Part shown: piece after piece, positions 7,689 through 15,065 of the stretch
Numbering within the stretch: position 1 is the first letter of the stretch
How the letters are laid out: each line of letters opens with the position of its first letter
NCBI GenBank assembly: GCA_017397695.1
Contig: JAFQIF010000193.1
Coordinates: forward strand, 1-21,794
Direction: 5' to 3'
Source: Clostridia bacterium
GTDB lineage: Bacteria > Bacillota_A > Clostridia > Christensenellales > Aristaeellaceae
Length of the DNA stretch: 21,794 nt
Program-made: the position numbers and the translations under genes
Notes under the pieces: generated by a model
Databases searched by the model: none
What the model was told of the DNA's origin: nothing
What the model saw: only the letters and a program-made list of their open reading frames with translations

Positions 7689-8616
7689 GAATAGGGAAGT
7701 CCTTCTCTCTGTCAGGGATATGTCCATCTGCTTTGGCAAGGGCAAGCGCCTGTTCAAAGCCGTGGACAACGTGAGCTTTGACATCTACAAGGGCGAGACG
7801 TTCGGCCTGGTCGGCGAGTCCGGTTCGGGCAAGACGACCATTGGCCGCGCCATTATCCGCATCAATCCGACGACGTCCGGCGAGGTGATCTTCAAGGGCG
7901 AAAAGATCAACGGTAAGATCAGCAAGGAGCTCGACCGCAAGGTTACCCGTGAGATCCAGATGATCTTCCAGGATCCGATGGCGTCCCTCAACGAGCGATC
8001 CAAGGTCGATTACATCGTATCCGAAGGCCTGCTCAATGGCGAAAAGCTGCCTGAGGCGGAGCGCAAGGCGCGCGTGGCCAAGGCGCTTTCCGAGGTCGGT
8101 TTGCTGCCGGAGTTTGCCAGCCGCTTCCCACATGAGTTTTCCGGCGGCCAGCGCCAGCGCATTGGCGTGGCGCGCGCGCTGATCATGCAGCCGGACTTCA
8201 TCATTGCCGATGAGCCGATCTCTGCGCTGGATGTGTCCATCCGTGCGCAGGTGCTCAACCTGCTCAGTGAGCTGCAGAAGGAGCGCGATCTCACCTATCT
8301 GTTCATCTCGCACGATCTGTCCGTCATGCGCTTCATCTGCGATCGCATTGCGGTCATCCACAAGGGTGTGCTCGTGGAGTTGGCGGAGACGGAGAAGCTC
8401 TTTGCCCATCCGCTGCATCCGTATACCCGTGCGCTGCTCTCCGCCATTCCGCTGCCTGATCCGGCGAGAGAGAAGAACAAGGTGCTTGAAGTGTACGATC
8501 CCACACAGCATGACTACTCGGTCGACAAACCCTCCTGGGTGGAGATCGAGGAAGGACACATGGTCTGGGGCAACGAGAAGGAACTGGAAAAGTATCGCGA
8601 AATGCTCAAGGCGTAA
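7681..8616 (+). CDS. oppF: Peptide ABC transporter ATPase OppF/DppF
   Basis: The second ATPase of the importer has 311 residues. It has Walker A GESGSGKT (45-52), signature FSGGQRQR (153-160), Walker [13 protein letters not shown] (173-184) and a switch His in FISHDLSVM. The C-terminal [12 protein letters not shown] segment of the oligopeptide family is present, but it has no cysteines and is shorter than in OppD. Its ATG overlaps the end of oppD by 8 bases, with GGAAGGAG (7664-7671) inside oppD as the ribosome site, so the two ATPases are co-translated. It is the last gene before a strong terminator. Confidence 0.95.
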   Translation: MPENREVLLSVRDMSICFGKGKRLFKAVDNVSFDIYKGETFGLVGESGSGKTTIGRAIIRINPTTSGEVIFKGEKINGKISKELDRKVTREIQMIFQDPMASLNERSKVDYIVSEGLLNGEKLPEAERKARVAKALSEVGLLPEFASRFPHEFSGGQRQRIGVARALIMQPDFIIADEPISALDVSIRAQVLNLLSELQKERDLTYLFISHDLSVMRFICDRIAVIHKGVLVELAETEKLFAHPLHPYTRALLSAIPLPDPAREKNKVLEVYDPTQHDYSVDKPSWVEIEEGHMVWGNEKELEKYREMLKA

Positions 8617-8622
8617 TGTCAG

Positions 8623-8663
8623 GGAGCTGCCGTTTGCGACAGCGGCAGCTCCTTTTCTTTTTC
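8623..8663 (+). terminator. Intrinsic terminator between oppF and alr
   Basis: GGAGCTGCCG (8623-8632) pairs perfectly with CGGCAGCTCC (8643-8652) around a 10-base loop and is followed at once by TTTTCTTTTT. It is a strong Rho-independent terminator. The alr ribosome site (GGAGG, 8664-8668) begins right after the T-tract, leaving no room for a promoter between them. Transcription of alr must therefore read through this terminator or start upstream of it. Confidence 0.88.
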
Positions 8664-8675
8664 GGAGGAATGGGT

Positions 8676-9821
8676 ATGAATATCCCGTATGAAGAGGCGG
8701 TTTCCCGCTGCTGGGCCGAGGTGGATCTGACGCAGCTGGCGGTGAATTACCGCAATGCCTTAGCGCATCTTAAGGAGAGTACGCAGCTCATCTGCGTGCT
8801 CAAGGCGGATGCCTATGGCCTGGGTGCGCCGATGGTTGCCAAAAGGCTCTGGCGCGAGGGCCAGCGCTTTTTTGCCGTAGCTTCCTATAATGAAGCGGTG
8901 CAGATTCGCCGCGTGCTGCCGGCGTGCGAAGTATTGATTCTGGGCCTTTGCGGCCAGGCGCAGCTGGAAAAGGCAATCTGCGATGGCCTGCTGCTCACGG
9001 TGTTTTCTCAAGCATATGCGGATATAGTGATGCTCTGCGCCCAAAGAGCGGGCAAAGCTGCCCGCGTGCATGTGAAGATCGAGACCGGGCTCAACCGCAT
9101 TGGCCTGCTGCCGGAGCATGCTGCTGACGCAGTCGCGCGCATGCAGGAAAGCGGCATGATTCATCTGGAAGGTCTGTTTACGCATCTGGCGCTGCGCGAC
9201 AAGGCAAGTGACCGCAGGCAGATCGACCGGCTGACGGGCGTGCGCGACGCGCTGCTTGATCGCGGGATCCGCATCCCGATGGTGCACGCGCTGGACAGCA
9301 TCGGCATGGTGCGCTATCCGCAGGATCACATGGATGCGGTGCGCACGGGCGCCTGGCTCTACGGCGTATATCCACGAGGTTATGCGCATCCGGAGGAGAG
9401 CCGGCTTACGCTGACGGTGAAGACGCATATCGCGCAGCTGCACCATGTGCCGGCGGGCGAATGCCTGGGCTACGATGAAACGCATCCCGTATCGCGCGAC
9501 AGTGTGGTGGCGACGCTTTCTGCGGGCTACATCGATGGCTATCCGCGCCAGAACAGCAAAGGCGAGGTTGAGATCGGCGGCAGGCGCGCGCCGGTCGTCG
9601 GTCTGGTGTGCATGGATCAGATGATGGTCGATGTGACGGATATTCCTGAGGCCAAAGAGGGCGACGAGGTCATTTTGTTGGGCGGATCCATCGGCGTGGA
9701 TGAATATGCGGGATGGGCCAATCTCAATCGCAACGAATCCCTGGCGCGCACCGGCAGACGCGTGCCGAGGGTGTACATCGAAGACGGCGTGGTCGTCGAA
9801 GTGGTGGAAGCGATGGAGTGA
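8676..9821 (+). CDS. alr: Alanine racemase
   Basis: This PLP-dependent enzyme interconverts L- and D-alanine in the cytoplasm. It has 381 residues, the normal size. Lys43 in LKADAYGLG is the PLP lysine. Tyr266 in LGYDETH matches the second catalytic base position. Tyr285 in SAGYIDGYPR is the phosphate-binding tyrosine region, and VCMDQMMVDVT (311-321) is the family's C-terminal signature. There is no membrane domain, so it is not a VanT-type racemase. The start at 8676 is favoured because GGAGG (8664-8668) sits 7 bases before it; the ATG at 8670 is too close, and earlier starts lie inside the terminator. Placed with an L,D-carboxypeptidase, it may here convert D-Ala released from wall peptides into L-Ala (inference). 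A biosynthetic role cannot be excluded. Confidence 0.92.
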   Translation: MNIPYEEAVSRCWAEVDLTQLAVNYRNALAHLKESTQLICVLKADAYGLGAPMVAKRLWREGQRFFAVASYNEAVQIRRVLPACEVLILGLCGQAQLEKAICDGLLLTVFSQAYADIVMLCAQRAGKAARVHVKIETGLNRIGLLPEHAADAVARMQESGMIHLEGLFTHLALRDKASDRRQIDRLTGVRDALLDRGIRIPMVHALDSIGMVRYPQDHMDAVRTGAWLYGVYPRGYAHPEESRLTLTVKTHIAQLHHVPAGECLGYDETHPVSRDSVVATLSAGYIDGYPRQNSKGEVEIGGRRAPVVGLVCMDQMMVDVTDIPEAKEGDEVILLGGSIGVDEYAGWANLNRNESLARTGRRVPRVYIEDGVVVEVVEAME

Positions 9822-9838
9822 CGGGGGACGTCAGGACT

Positions 9839-9901
9839 GCCGCCCTGAAACCTGCCTGAGGGACATTGTCCCTCAGACTCCCTTTTGCGCTTTGCGGCGG
9901 C
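9839..9901. repeat. Palindromic intergenic element between alr and the M20 gene
   Basis: A perfect stem, CTGAGGGAC (9856-9864) against GTCCCTCAG (9868-9876) with a 3-base loop, is flanked by an outer GCCGCC (9839-9844) / GGCGGC (9896-9901) pairing. The style resembles the GC-rich palindromic repeats common between genes in GC-rich Clostridia. The CCCTTTTGCGC tail is not a clean T-tract, so termination would be weak. Only one copy was noticed in this window. Confidence 0.5.
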
Positions 9902-9926
9902 TTAAAGAGAGTTTTGGAGGATGAAT

Positions 9927-11096
9927 ATGGAAGATCGGGAATTGAGAGCGCTGGTAGAGGCGCAGGCGCACTGGATGAGCGTGAAGCGCCGTCAGCTGCA
10001 CAGGATTCCGGAAAACGGATTTGCCGAATTCAGGACGCAGAAGGTCATCATGGATGCGCTGGATGAGATGGGCATTCCCTATACCACTGAGCGTACCTGG
10101 GTGATTGGCCTGATCGAGGGCGCGCTGCCGGGCGGCGTGGTTGCCCTGCGCGCGGATATGGATGCGCTGCCGCTTGATGAGCCGCAGGGGCTTCCCTTCC
10201 GATCGGAGCATCCGGGCATGATGCATGCCTGCGGACATGACGCGCATATGGCGATGGTGCTGGGCGCGGCGAAGGTGCTGGTGGGCATGAAGGATCAGCT
10301 GCATGGCAGCGTGAAGCTGCTTTTCCAGCCGGCGGAGGAAACCGACGGCGGCGCGGAGCCGATGGTGAAAGCAGGGGCGATGGAGAATCCGCATGTCGAT
10401 CGCGTATACGGGCTGCATGTGCAGCCGTATCTGCCTGTGGGTGTGATTGAAACGCGGCCGGGCACGCTGAACGCATCGACGGACACCGTTGATTTGACGA
10501 TCCACGGCCGCTCGAGCCATGGCGCATATCCGGAGAGCGGCGCGGATGCGATCGTCTGTGCTGCGCAGGTGATCACCGGCTTGCAGACGCTGGTTGCGCG
10601 CAATCTCTCTCCGCTGTCCAGTGCGGTGCTGAGTATCGGTATGATTTCCGGCGGCACGGCAGGCAACATCATCTGTGACAAGGTGAGCCTGCGCGGTACG
10701 CTGCGCACGGCCAACAGCGAAATCCGTGCCATGATGAAGCGGCGCATTGAGGAAGTAACCAACGGCGTTGCAGAGGCCATGGGCTGCAGCGCGGAGGTGA
10801 AGATCACATCCGGTTATGCGGCTCTGGTCAACGACGAGGCGGAGGCCAAGCGCGTGATGCGCATCGGCACGAGGCTGCTGGGCGAGGAGAACGTGGTGCA
10901 TAAGGCTGCGCCGAGCATGGGCGGCGAGGATTTTTCCTTTTTCTGCGACAGCACGCCGGGCGCATTCTTCCATCTAGGCTGTGTGAAGAAGGAGAACATG
11001 CCTGCGCCGCTGCTGCATAGCCGCGATTTCCGGCTGGATGAGGAATGCCTGACCGTGGGCGCGATGATGCATGTCGCCCTCGTGCTGGATGCTTAA
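9927..11096 (+). CDS. M20 family (M20D) amidohydrolase / N-acyl-amino acid deacylase
   Basis: A 389-residue metal-dependent hydrolase of the M20D group, which includes hippurate hydrolases, N-acetyl-diaminopimelate deacetylase and indole-acyl hydrolases. Metal and catalytic motifs are intact: RADMDALP (75-82), HACGHDAH (100-107, with Cys102 and His104), QPAEE (134-138), His164, GGEDF (332-336) and His364. There is no signal peptide, so it acts in the cytoplasm. I start it at the second ATG (9927) because GGAGG (9916-9920) abuts the first ATG (9921) but is 6 bases from the second. Its place between alanine racemase and L,D-carboxypeptidase suggests an N-acylated amino acid or peptide substrate from wall turnover, perhaps an acyl-diaminopimelate. 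The exact substrate cannot be read from sequence. Confidence 0.9.
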   Translation: MEDRELRALVEAQAHWMSVKRRQLHRIPENGFAEFRTQKVIMDALDEMGIPYTTERTWVIGLIEGALPGGVVALRADMDALPLDEPQGLPFRSEHPGMMHACGHDAHMAMVLGAAKVLVGMKDQLHGSVKLLFQPAEETDGGAEPMVKAGAMENPHVDRVYGLHVQPYLPVGVIETRPGTLNASTDTVDLTIHGRSSHGAYPESGADAIVCAAQVITGLQTLVARNLSPLSSAVLSIGMISGGTAGNIICDKVSLRGTLRTANSEIRAMMKRRIEEVTNGVAEAMGCSAEVKITSGYAALVNDEAEAKRVMRIGTRLLGEENVVHKAAPSMGGEDFSFFCDSTPGAFFHLGCVKKENMPAPLLHSRDFRLDEECLTVGAMMHVALVLDA

Positions 11097-11130
11097 ATCC
11101 GCTGCGAAGCGAAGAAGCAAGAACCCAGAA

Positions 11131-11157
11131 GGAGCCGAAGACGGCGTTTTCGGTTCC
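11131..11157 (+). other. Hairpin between the M20 gene and ldcA
   Basis: GGAGCCGAA (11131-11139) pairs with TTCGGTTCC (11149-11157) with one G-U pair, around a 9-base loop. The following bases are A-rich, not T-rich, so this is not a terminator on the plus strand. It lies about 20 bases before the ldcA ribosome site and might affect its translation or RNA processing. Confidence 0.35.
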
Positions 11158-11190
11158 GAAAAAAGCTGCTTATGCAAAAGGGGTGTTTAC

Positions 11191-12129
11191 ATGCTCTATG
11201 GAAAGAAGCTGAAACCCGGCGATACCATCGGCCTGATTGGTCCGTCTGGTACGGTGCGCGAGGCAGGCGCTGTGGATCAGGCGATTGCATATATGAAGGA
11301 ACTGGGCTTTAACGTCAAGGTTGGCGAAAGTGCGCATGCGAAGTACGGATATCTTTCCGGCACGGATGAGGTGCGCGCACGGGATATCAACGCCATGTTT
11401 GCCGATGAGCAGGTTGACGCCATCGTCTGTACGCGCGGCGGCTACGGCACCATGCGCATGCTGGATATGCTCGACTATGAAACCATCCGCAGGAATCCCA
11501 AAATCTTTGTCGGCTTCAGCGATATCACGGCGCTGCATGTCGCCTTCCTTGAAAAATGCGGCCTGGTAACCTTCCATGGTCCGATGGCCACGCGCTGGAA
11601 GCATGAATTCCCGGACGGCTTTACGCAGGATGCGTTCTATCGCGCGATCATGTGCACTGAACCGCTGGGCGAGCTTGACAATGCTCCGGGCTATCATGCG
11701 CGCGAAACCGTCAATCCGGGCAGCGCTGAAGGTATTCTGGTTGGCGGCAATCTGTCGCTGATTGCCGGCACGATCGGAACGCCGTATGAGCTGAATACGA
11801 AGGACCGGATTCTGTTTATCGAGGAGATTGGCGAACGCACCTATTGCGTGGACCGCATGCTGACCCAGCTGCGCCTGGCCGGTAAGTTTGAAGACTGTGC
11901 GGGTATCGTCTTCGGTGATTTCAACGATTGTCCGGTGGAGTATCCGGAATTCGGCCTGACACTGGAGGAGGTCATTCGCGATATCGCTGCGCCCTGCGGC
12001 AAGCCCATCTTTACAGGCTTGCAGGTTGGCCATGTTTCGCCTAAGCTGACGCTGCCCCTGGGCGTTCGCTGTCGTATGGATGCGGATGCCTGTACGCTGA
12101 CTGTGCTGGAAGCGGCGGTCTGCGGCTGA
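11191..12129 (+). CDS. ldcA: S66 family L,D-carboxypeptidase (LdcA/MccF-like)
   Basis: A 312-residue serine peptidase of family S66. The triad is visible: nucleophile Ser110 in GFSDIT, Glu211 in FIEEIGERTYCVDRML and His281 in VGHVSPKLTLPLG. CTRGGYGTMRML (80-91) is also typical. LdcA enzymes remove the terminal D-Ala from murein tetrapeptides in the cytoplasm; related MccF proteins cleave microcin C-like toxins. The absence of a signal peptide supports a cytoplasmic role. The start at 11191 follows AAAAGGGG (11177-11183). Longer in-frame starts run back into the M20 gene and were rejected. As the last gene of a set with alanine racemase and a peptide importer, murein peptide recycling is the best reading. 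A MccF-type immunity role is the main alternative. Confidence 0.9.
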   Translation: MLYGKKLKPGDTIGLIGPSGTVREAGAVDQAIAYMKELGFNVKVGESAHAKYGYLSGTDEVRARDINAMFADEQVDAIVCTRGGYGTMRMLDMLDYETIRRNPKIFVGFSDITALHVAFLEKCGLVTFHGPMATRWKHEFPDGFTQDAFYRAIMCTEPLGELDNAPGYHARETVNPGSAEGILVGGNLSLIAGTIGTPYELNTKDRILFIEEIGERTYCVDRMLTQLRLAGKFEDCAGIVFGDFNDCPVEYPEFGLTLEEVIRDIAAPCGKPIFTGLQVGHVSPKLTLPLGVRCRMDADACTLTVLEAAVCG

Positions 12130-12142
12130 TAGAAGTATCAAT

Positions 12143-12185
12143 AAAGAGCACCGTGATTCCGGGAAGGAATCGCGGTGCTCTTTTT
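12143..12185. terminator. Bidirectional terminator between convergent ldcA and namZ
   Basis: The 18-pair stem has left arm 12143-12160 and right arm 12166-12183, with one G-U pair and a GGGAA loop. It is preceded by A-rich and followed by T-rich sequence on the plus strand. It therefore works for ldcA and, on the other strand, for the namZ operon, whose stop codon lies about 20 bases away. Confidence 0.9.
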
Positions 12186-12206
12186 GCTGAATGCTGAATG
12201 AATTAC

Positions 12207-13346
12207 TCAGGTATACAGCCAATGCTGGCGGCTGTCTTCCTGCCATGCGAGGATTCTTTCGCGGTGTGCGGCGATGAGCTCGTCAGCGTTCATGCGCCCC
12301 AGGCGATAGTCGTCTGTGCCCAGCAGTTTGTCGATGGTCTTGTACTGCGCGTCCTCAATGCCGCGCCATTCCAGATGCTCAGCATGCATTTCGCGCACGG
12401 CTTCCAGCAGATATAGTCCGATGGAGAAAGGTGCAGCTGTACGCGGATCGGTCAGATGCACCTGCACGCCGGCGCACTGCGCGCCCGCGTGCTTGTTAAA
12501 CTGCGGGGTGAAGTACGCACGCCGGAAGATCACGCCTGGCAGCTTCATGGCGTTCATCTTCTTTTCCAGTACGGGCGCATCGATGAACGGCGCGCCGATG
12601 TATTCAAAGGGCAGTACGGTGCCGCGCCCCTCGGATACGTTCGTGCCTTCGAATATGCAGGTGCCGATGTACGTATTGGCGGCGTGGAGCGTGGCACAGT
12701 TGGGCGAGGGCGGCACGAAGGCAAGGCCGGTATCCTCGTAGCGCATGCTGCGTGCATAGCCCAGCAGCGGCGCAACATGCAGCTCAAGATTCAGCTGCAG
12801 ATAATCGCGCACCCACAGCGCATATTCGCCCACTGTCAGGCCATAGCGGGTGGGCATGGCATACTTGCCCACAAAAGAATTGACGCGTTCGTCCAGCAGT
12901 GTGCCCTCGACCCGGTCGCAGCCGAGCGGGTTGGGCCTATCGAGCACGACGACGGTTTTGCCCGCGCGTGCACAGTCTTCCATGGCATAGGAAAGCGAGT
13001 AAATGTAGGTATAAAAGCGCGCGCCCACATCCTGAATGTCGTACACGAGCACATCGAATGTGTCCAGCATCTCGTCTGTGATGTGGTGCGATGCGCCGTA
13101 TACGCTGTATACCATTACGCCGGTTTCCGGATCAGGGGCTGAGGCAATATGCAGGCCAGCCTGTACGTCGCCGCGCACGCCGTGCTCGCAGGAAAACAGC
13201 GCTGTGAGGGTATAGGCATGATGCAGGATATCGATTGTGGAGCGCAGGCGGTGATCCACACCCGTAGGGTTGGTCATAAGGCCAATGCGCCTGCCGCGCA
13301 GGACGGAATCCACGCTGGAAAGATTGTCAATGCCGCACAGGACCAT
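12207..13346 (-). CDS. namZ: NamZ-family exo-beta-N-acetylmuramidase (DUF1343)
   Basis: A 379-residue protein of the DUF1343 family, shown in B. subtilis (NamZ, formerly YbbC) to remove MurNAc from the non-reducing end of peptidoglycan fragments. Diagnostic segments are IGLMTNPTGVD (21-31), SCEHGVRGD (52-60), YDIQDVGARFYTYIYSL (102-118), DRPNPLG (136-142) and EGTNVSEGRGT (233-243). The B. subtilis enzyme is secreted. This one starts straight into the catalytic fold with no signal peptide, so it should be cytoplasmic. AGGAGG (13352-13357) is 5 bases from the ATG. It is the last gene of a four-gene operon, 12 bases after the PIG-L gene. NagZ, its usual partner, is encoded separately 4 kb away. 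The family is certain; substrate length and location are inferred. Confidence 0.92.
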   Translation of the reverse strand: MVLCGIDNLSSVDSVLRGRRIGLMTNPTGVDHRLRSTIDILHHAYTLTALFSCEHGVRGDVQAGLHIASAPDPETGVMVYSVYGASHHITDEMLDTFDVLVYDIQDVGARFYTYIYSLSYAMEDCARAGKTVVVLDRPNPLGCDRVEGTLLDERVNSFVGKYAMPTRYGLTVGEYALWVRDYLQLNLELHVAPLLGYARSMRYEDTGLAFVPPSPNCATLHAANTYIGTCIFEGTNVSEGRGTVLPFEYIGAPFIDAPVLEKKMNAMKLPGVIFRRAYFTPQFNKHAGAQCAGVQVHLTDPRTAAPFSIGLYLLEAVREMHAEHLEWRGIEDAQYKTIDKLLGTDDYRLGRMNADELIAAHRERILAWQEDSRQHWLYT

Positions 13347-13358
13347 GGCGTCCTCCTT

Positions 13359-14045
13359 TTACGGGTCGAGCACGATGCGCTTGGCGTAGTCGTCGATGGC
13401 AAACGCTGTGCCGTATTCTTTCTTGATGAGCGCGCCGCGCATGCGGGCAAGACCTTCATAGTACTGCAGGTACTTGAAATCGCGGGAATGCTCGGTGAGA
13501 TAGAGCTTGCGCACGGCTTCTTTCCATAGCGGAAACGCTTCGCTGACGTCGAAGTAGGCATAGGGTACAAAGCCTTCGGAATCCTCCCAGTTTTCCGCGT
13601 AGAGCATACGACGGATGGGCGCGGGCGGAAGCGGGCGCTCAAACGTGGGCAGGGAGGCGTAGAAGATCGCGTCGGTGGTCAGCTTGCTGGCGGCGATGTG
13701 ATCCTTGTGCATGGAGTTTTTCCAATGATAGAGCACAGTGGATACCTGATACTCGCGCATCACGTCGCAGATTTTGACGGCCAGCTCCTTGCTGTAGTCC
13801 AGTTCGCCGTCCGGCGTATCCAATACGATGCTCACGCCGCCGAGCATATCGGCAAATTCCTTGGCAGAGGCGACGTTCTGCGCGCGGAATTCCTCCGTGG
13901 TCATGCCCTTGGGTGCGCCGCGCTCGCCAGCCGTCAGGTCAAGCGTCACGATCCGGTCGCCTGCCTGCGCGTGGCGCGCGAGCAGCAGGCCGCTGGTCAA
14001 TTGGGCGTCGCCCGTGTGCGCGCCGACAGCCAGAATGGTTTTCAT
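13359..14045 (-). CDS. PIG-L/LmbE-family deacetylase-like protein with altered active-site motif
   Basis: A 228-residue protein of the PIG-L/LmbE fold, zinc enzymes that remove acetyl groups from GlcNAc-containing molecules. The metal ligands appear kept: His10 and Asp13 in GAHTGDAQL, and His116 in MHKDHIAAS. The classic AHPDD motif has become AHTGD, so the Asp that normally acts as general base is Gly12. It may be inactive, may use another residue, or may belong to a GD-type subfamily. No signal peptide is present. It starts three bases after the GNAT stop codon, with its ribosome site (GGAGGG) overlapping the end of that gene, so translation is coupled. Context suggests an amino-sugar substrate from the wall. 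Confidence 0.85.
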   Translation of the reverse strand: MKTILAVGAHTGDAQLTSGLLLARHAQAGDRIVTLDLTAGERGAPKGMTTEEFRAQNVASAKEFADMLGGVSIVLDTPDGELDYSKELAVKICDVMREYQVSTVLYHWKNSMHKDHIAASKLTTDAIFYASLPTFERPLPPAPIRRMLYAENWEDSEGFVPYAYFDVSEAFPLWKEAVRKLYLTEHSRDFKYLQYYEGLARMRGALIKKEYGTAFAIDDYAKRIVLDP

Positions 14046-14048
14046 CGC

Positions 14049-15035
14049 TTATCCCTCCAATATCTTGTGCATGATGGCAAACTGTCTGGCGGGCCGGAAG
14101 CCCGTCTTGAGATACAGGCGCTGGGCGTGGTTCTGCGTGCCGGTGAAGAGCGTGGAATACGCTGCGCCGACGCGGATGAATTCGCCCATCAGGTCGTTGA
14201 AGAGCACGCTGGCGATGCCGCGCTTTTCATAGAGCGGATCGGTGCAGATGCCTGTGAACCAGCCTCGGCCGTTCTCCTGCCTGTCCACAGGTCCGGTAAA
14301 GCCGACGATTTTTCCTTCGTGCGTGGCGGCAAGAATCGGGCGCGGATGCGCGCTGAGCGTTTCCTCGCACAGCACCTGCCGCCAGTATTCGCTGCCGACG
14401 CGATCGCACATACCGTTGAAATCGCAGCTCTGCCTGGGATCATAGAGGCCTGCGGAAATGCCTTGTGCAGCAAGGGTGGTACGCTTTTCTTCGATTTCGG
14501 GCGACTTTGCGTATTCGGACAGATTCAGATACATCGCCACTTCGCGCACGCGCTCGGCATAGCCGCGGTGAAGCAGGAAATCAAAGCCCATGCCGCATAC
14601 ATCGGCGCCGGGCATGTTATTGTGCTCATGGCCGGGCGTGTCCGGAATCACCCAATCGAGATTGATCGGGCAGGTGCTGGTAACGGCGCACAGCGTCTTG
14701 CCCATGACGGCAAAGCGGCTCTCCAGCTGCGCAAGCAGCGCGGAGCCCACGCCCTTTGTGCGGTGCTGCGGCGCAACCATCAGTACGCTCAGGTAGCCCG
14801 GCGTGTTCTGCGCGGTTTGTCCGGGCAGGAAGCTGGTCTTCACGCAGCCGGCGATAAAGCCGATGACCTGCTCATCTTCGATCGCGGCAAAGATTTCCGC
14901 ACCGTCGATCAGGAATTTCGTTTCAAAATACGCCGCGGTGAGCGGACGGTATAGTACCTCGCCCCGCTGAACACATGTATTCCACAGCAAGACGATCCCC
15001 GGCAGGTATGCGCTTTGATAAGCTTTGATGTCCAT
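14049..15035 (-). CDS. Tandem GNAT-domain N-acetyltransferase
   Basis: A 328-residue protein with two GNAT folds. The first has its acetyl-CoA loop at about 85-101 (MVAPQHRTKGVGSALL). The second has TDPLYEKRGIASVLF at 265-279, followed by YLKTGFRPARQF, a typical GNAT C-terminal strand. Tandem GNATs include mycothiol synthase and the glucosamine/glucosaminide acetyltransferase GlmA of Clostridium acetobutylicum, which serves wall amino-sugar recovery. Sitting between a MATE transporter and a deacetylase-fold gene in an operon ending in NamZ, a GlmA-like role is attractive but unproven. AGGAG (15043-15047) sets the start. It is followed closely by the PIG-L gene. Confidence 0.85.
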   Translation of the reverse strand: MDIKAYQSAYLPGIVLLWNTCVQRGEVLYRPLTAAYFETKFLIDGAEIFAAIEDEQVIGFIAGCVKTSFLPGQTAQNTPGYLSVLMVAPQHRTKGVGSALLAQLESRFAVMGKTLCAVTSTCPINLDWVIPDTPGHEHNNMPGADVCGMGFDFLLHRGYAERVREVAMYLNLSEYAKSPEIEEKRTTLAAQGISAGLYDPRQSCDFNGMCDRVGSEYWRQVLCEETLSAHPRPILAATHEGKIVGFTGPVDRQENGRGWFTGICTDPLYEKRGIASVLFNDLMGEFIRVGAAYSTLFTGTQNHAQRLYLKTGFRPARQFAIMHKILEG

Positions 15036-15065
15036 ATTTGATCTCCTGATGGTCGGCAGAGAAGA

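Noticed and set aside
8616..8675. Longer N-terminus for alanine racemase
   Set aside because: It would be encoded by the oppF terminator hairpin; the ATG at 8676 has a well-spaced GGAGG.
11071..11190. Longer N-terminus for the L,D-carboxypeptidase
   Set aside because: It overlaps the M20 gene, adds residues foreign to S66, and the ATG at 11191 has its own ribosome site.
11191..12129. Microcin C-type immunity protein (MccF)
   Set aside because: Same S66 family, but no microcin biosynthesis genes are nearby, and alanine racemase and wall enzymes favour the L,D-carboxypeptidase role.
13698..14954. 418-codon open frame antisense to the PIG-L and GNAT genes
   Set aside because: Crosses the boundary of two well-supported minus-strand genes and resembles no protein family.
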